In this document: positions 5,253 to 6,700 of the stretch, in pieces | How positions within the stretch are numbered: the stretch's first letter is position 1 | How the letters are laid out: every line of letters begins with the position of its first letter | From: a bacterium | Lineage (GTDB): Bacteria; Desulfobacterota; Binatia; UBA12015 | DNA: 6,700 bases | Reading direction: 5' to 3' | Assembly: GCA_018970825.1 (NCBI GenBank) | Contig: JAGWVP010000179.1 | Coordinates: 1 to 6,700 of the forward strand | Made by a program: the position numbers and the translations under genes | The notes under the pieces: generated by a model | Databases searched by the model: none | Seen by the model: only the letters and a program-made list of their open reading frames with translations | Told to the model about the DNA's origin: nothing

Positions 5253-6700
5253 CGACCGCGTCGGGTCCACCTCGACTCTCTCTGCGTCGCGCATCCGCCG
5301 CACCGACGGCACCGCCGTGGGTGATGATCGCCCTGGTCGCGGCTGCGGTCGGTCTCGGAATCGCGACGCTGATCTCGGACAAGGCCCTGCTCCGGGCCTC
5401 GATCGTCACCTTCCTCCTCATGGCGGGGACCGTCGTTCTCTACCGCCCGCAGGTCGGCCTGCTCGTCATCATGAGCACCATGCTCGTGTCGTACCCCGCG
5501 GCCCTGCGGGGCATCGGGCCGTTCACGATCAACAACCTGATCGGGATGACGCTCCTGCTCGTGCTCGCGATCCAGTTGTACCGCGAGGGCGATTACTGGT
5601 TCATGCGCGAGCCCGAGATCCGGATGCTCTTCGTGATCGCGGGCCTCCTCCTGCTCACCTGGATCCTGGCGATCTTCTTCCTCCCCAACGTGAAGCACAT
5701 GCTTCCGAAGATCGCGCACGCCCGTGGCGCCGCGGGACACTACGGCGAGGAAAACGTCACGCCGCGCTTCTTCTTCGAGCTCATCTCCCGGATCGTCTTC
5801 ACGATCTTCTTCGTGAACTGGATCCGGGAACCGAAGCAGTTGCGGACGGTGCTGATCGTCTTCGCACTCTGCATCCTCGCCGTGGTGCCGAGCATCGGCA
5901 TGGACATCGCGCGGGGAACCTCGGACGGGCGCATCACCTCGAAACTCGTCGGCTGGGCCCAGAACGCGAACCGCTTCGCGTTCATGGTGAACGTCGGCAT
6001 CGGGCTCTTTCTCTACCTCGCCCACGCGGCGAAGTCGCCGCTGCTCCGGGTCGGCTCGGTCGCGGGTGCGATCGCCTGCGTGCCGCTCGTGCTCCTGAGC
6101 GCGTCGCGAAGCGGTTTCATCGGTCTCGGCATCGTCGGTCTGACGCTCATGCGCAGCAACCAGGTGCCGCGCCAGTGGAAGGTCATGGGCTCGATCGCCG
6201 GCCTGGTCTTCGGCGTGCTCGTGTTCTTCTTCGTCCTGCCGGAGAGCAGCCAGGAGCGCCTCCTGAACCTGAATCCGTTCGCTCCGCAGGCGCGGAGCGA
6301 GGGGACCCACTCGACCGAGCAGCGCGTGGCGACGCTCGAGGACGCGCTCACGATCATCGCACGCTACCCGATCTTCGGCGTCGGCCTCGGGAACTTCCGC
6401 TGGTTCAACATGTACATGCACGGCTCCTACAAGCCGCCGCACAACTCCTACGTCTGGTCCTGGGCCGAGGGAGGCATCTTCACGACGATCGCCTACCTCA
6501 CGCTGTTCGCGTTCGTCTTCGCGCGCATCCAGCGCCTGCGCGAGCGCTACGTGAAGCACCCCGTCCTGCCGGACCTGCCGGACTTCCTGAACCTGTACGT
6601 CGTCCTGCTGCTCTTCTTCTCGATCTTCGCCGACGTGTGGCTCGAGGTTCACATCTACTTCATCGTGGCGATGTCGATCGTCCTGTCGCGCTGGGCTCTC
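5249..6700 (+). CDS. O-antigen ligase / Wzy-type polymerase membrane protein (partial, 3' end missing)
   Basis: The frame starts at ATG 5249, overlapping the deacetylase stop as ATGA, with a weak GGAAAG at 5235-5240. It stays open for 484 codons to the window edge. The product is very hydrophobic, with multiple membrane segments (for example about 24-43, 50-65, 70-85 and 125-145). It carries the signatures of the O-antigen ligase/Wzy_C family: NANRFAF before a membrane segment, SASRSG (Ser 286, Arg 287, Ser 288, Gly 289), then a large extracytoplasmic loop with FGVGLGNF (376-383) and PPHNSYVWSWAEGG (from 396; His 398). These enzymes use undecaprenyl-linked glycans, either polymerising repeat units or joining a finished chain to an acceptor. 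Sequence alone rarely separates the two roles. Beside the co-polymerase and exporter, a Wzy-like polymerase is the better guess. Some C-terminal residues lie outside the window. Confidence 0.88.
   Translation, partial: MTTASGPPRLSLRRASAAPTAPPWVMIALVAAAVGLGIATLISDKALLRASIVTFLLMAGTVVLYRPQVGLLVIMSTMLVSYPAALRGIGPFTINNLIGMTLLLVLAIQLYREGDYWFMREPEIRMLFVIAGLLLLTWILAIFFLPNVKHMLPKIAHARGAAGHYGEENVTPRFFFELISRIVFTIFFVNWIREPKQLRTVLIVFALCILAVVPSIGMDIARGTSDGRITSKLVGWAQNANRFAFMVNVGIGLFLYLAHAAKSPLLRVGSVAGAIACVPLVLLSASRSGFIGLGIVGLTLMRSNQVPRQWKVMGSIAGLVFGVLVFFFVLPESSQERLLNLNPFAPQARSEGTHSTEQRVATLEDALTIIARYPIFGVGLGNFRWFNMYMHGSYKPPHNSYVWSWAEGGIFTTIAYLTLFAFVFARIQRLRERYVKHPVLPDLPDFLNLYVVLLLFFSIFADVWLEVHIYFIVAMSIVLSRWAL

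Noticed and set aside
4179..5312. 377-codon minus-strand frame opposite the deacetylase gene
   Set aside because: Antisense shadow; the + strand carries intact NodB motifs.
5186..6652. 488-codon open frame on the minus strand opposite the ligase/polymerase gene
   Set aside because: It is the antisense shadow of a real gene in GC-rich DNA; the translation is rich in Glu, Asp, Arg and His without domain motifs, while the + strand frame gives membrane segments and Wzy_C motifs.
1..6700. CRISPR arrays, transposon ends, attachment sites, tRNA or rRNA genes
   Set aside because: No regularly spaced direct repeats, transposase frames, terminal inverted repeats or RNA gene signatures were seen on either strand.

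Overview
The window comes from a GC-rich bacterium. The coding frames strongly prefer G or C at the third codon position, and this bias also opens long non-coding frames on both strands. The gene content points to a Gram-negative (diderm) organism: an outer-membrane polysaccharide export lipoprotein sits beside an inner-membrane chain-length protein. The sequence does not fix the phylum. The N-terminal YEALRRAEEER motif of the CpsD-like protein and the codon use would fit Myxococcota-like or other delta-proteobacterial-type lineages, but that is an inference only.

Layout from left to right, with every real gene on the + strand. (1) Positions 1-161 hold the last 52 codons of an upstream gene that I do not firmly recognise. 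(2) Positions 162-331 are a control region with weak promoter-like hexamers and short inverted repeats, one of them just before the next start codon. (3) Positions 332-880 encode a specialised NusG paralogue of the RfaH/UpxY/LoaP type. (4) A perfect 12-bp hairpin overlaps the stop codon of that gene and opens an untranslated leader of about 146 nt. (5) Positions 1027-6700 form a tight co-directional operon: Wza-type outer-membrane export lipoprotein, separate CpsD/CapB-like BY-kinase-fold protein, Wzc/GumC-type polysaccharide co-polymerase without a kinase domain, NodB-type polysaccharide deacetylase, and an O-antigen ligase/Wzy-type membrane protein cut off by the window edge. Within the operon one gap is 8 nt, one is 13 nt, and two junctions are 4-nt overlaps (GTGA and ATGA).

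Together this is the assembly and export half of an exopolysaccharide or capsule locus of the Wzx/Wzy type. The polymerase/ligase would join repeat units outside the inner membrane, the co-polymerase would set chain length and contact the outer-membrane exporter, and the deacetylase would remove acetyl groups from amino sugars. The NusG paralogue probably helps RNA polymerase read through the long operon. No glycosyltransferase, flippase or exosortase gene lies in the window; if present, the first two would be expected further downstream.

The points most worth a second look are these. The CpsD-like protein has alanine in place of the invariant Walker A lysine and no C-terminal tyrosine cluster, so it looks like a pseudokinase. 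The 12-bp hairpin between the NusG paralogue and the export operon is a candidate cis-element for termination or antitermination. I see no transposon, CRISPR array, tRNA or rRNA, and no clearly novel defence or mobile system.
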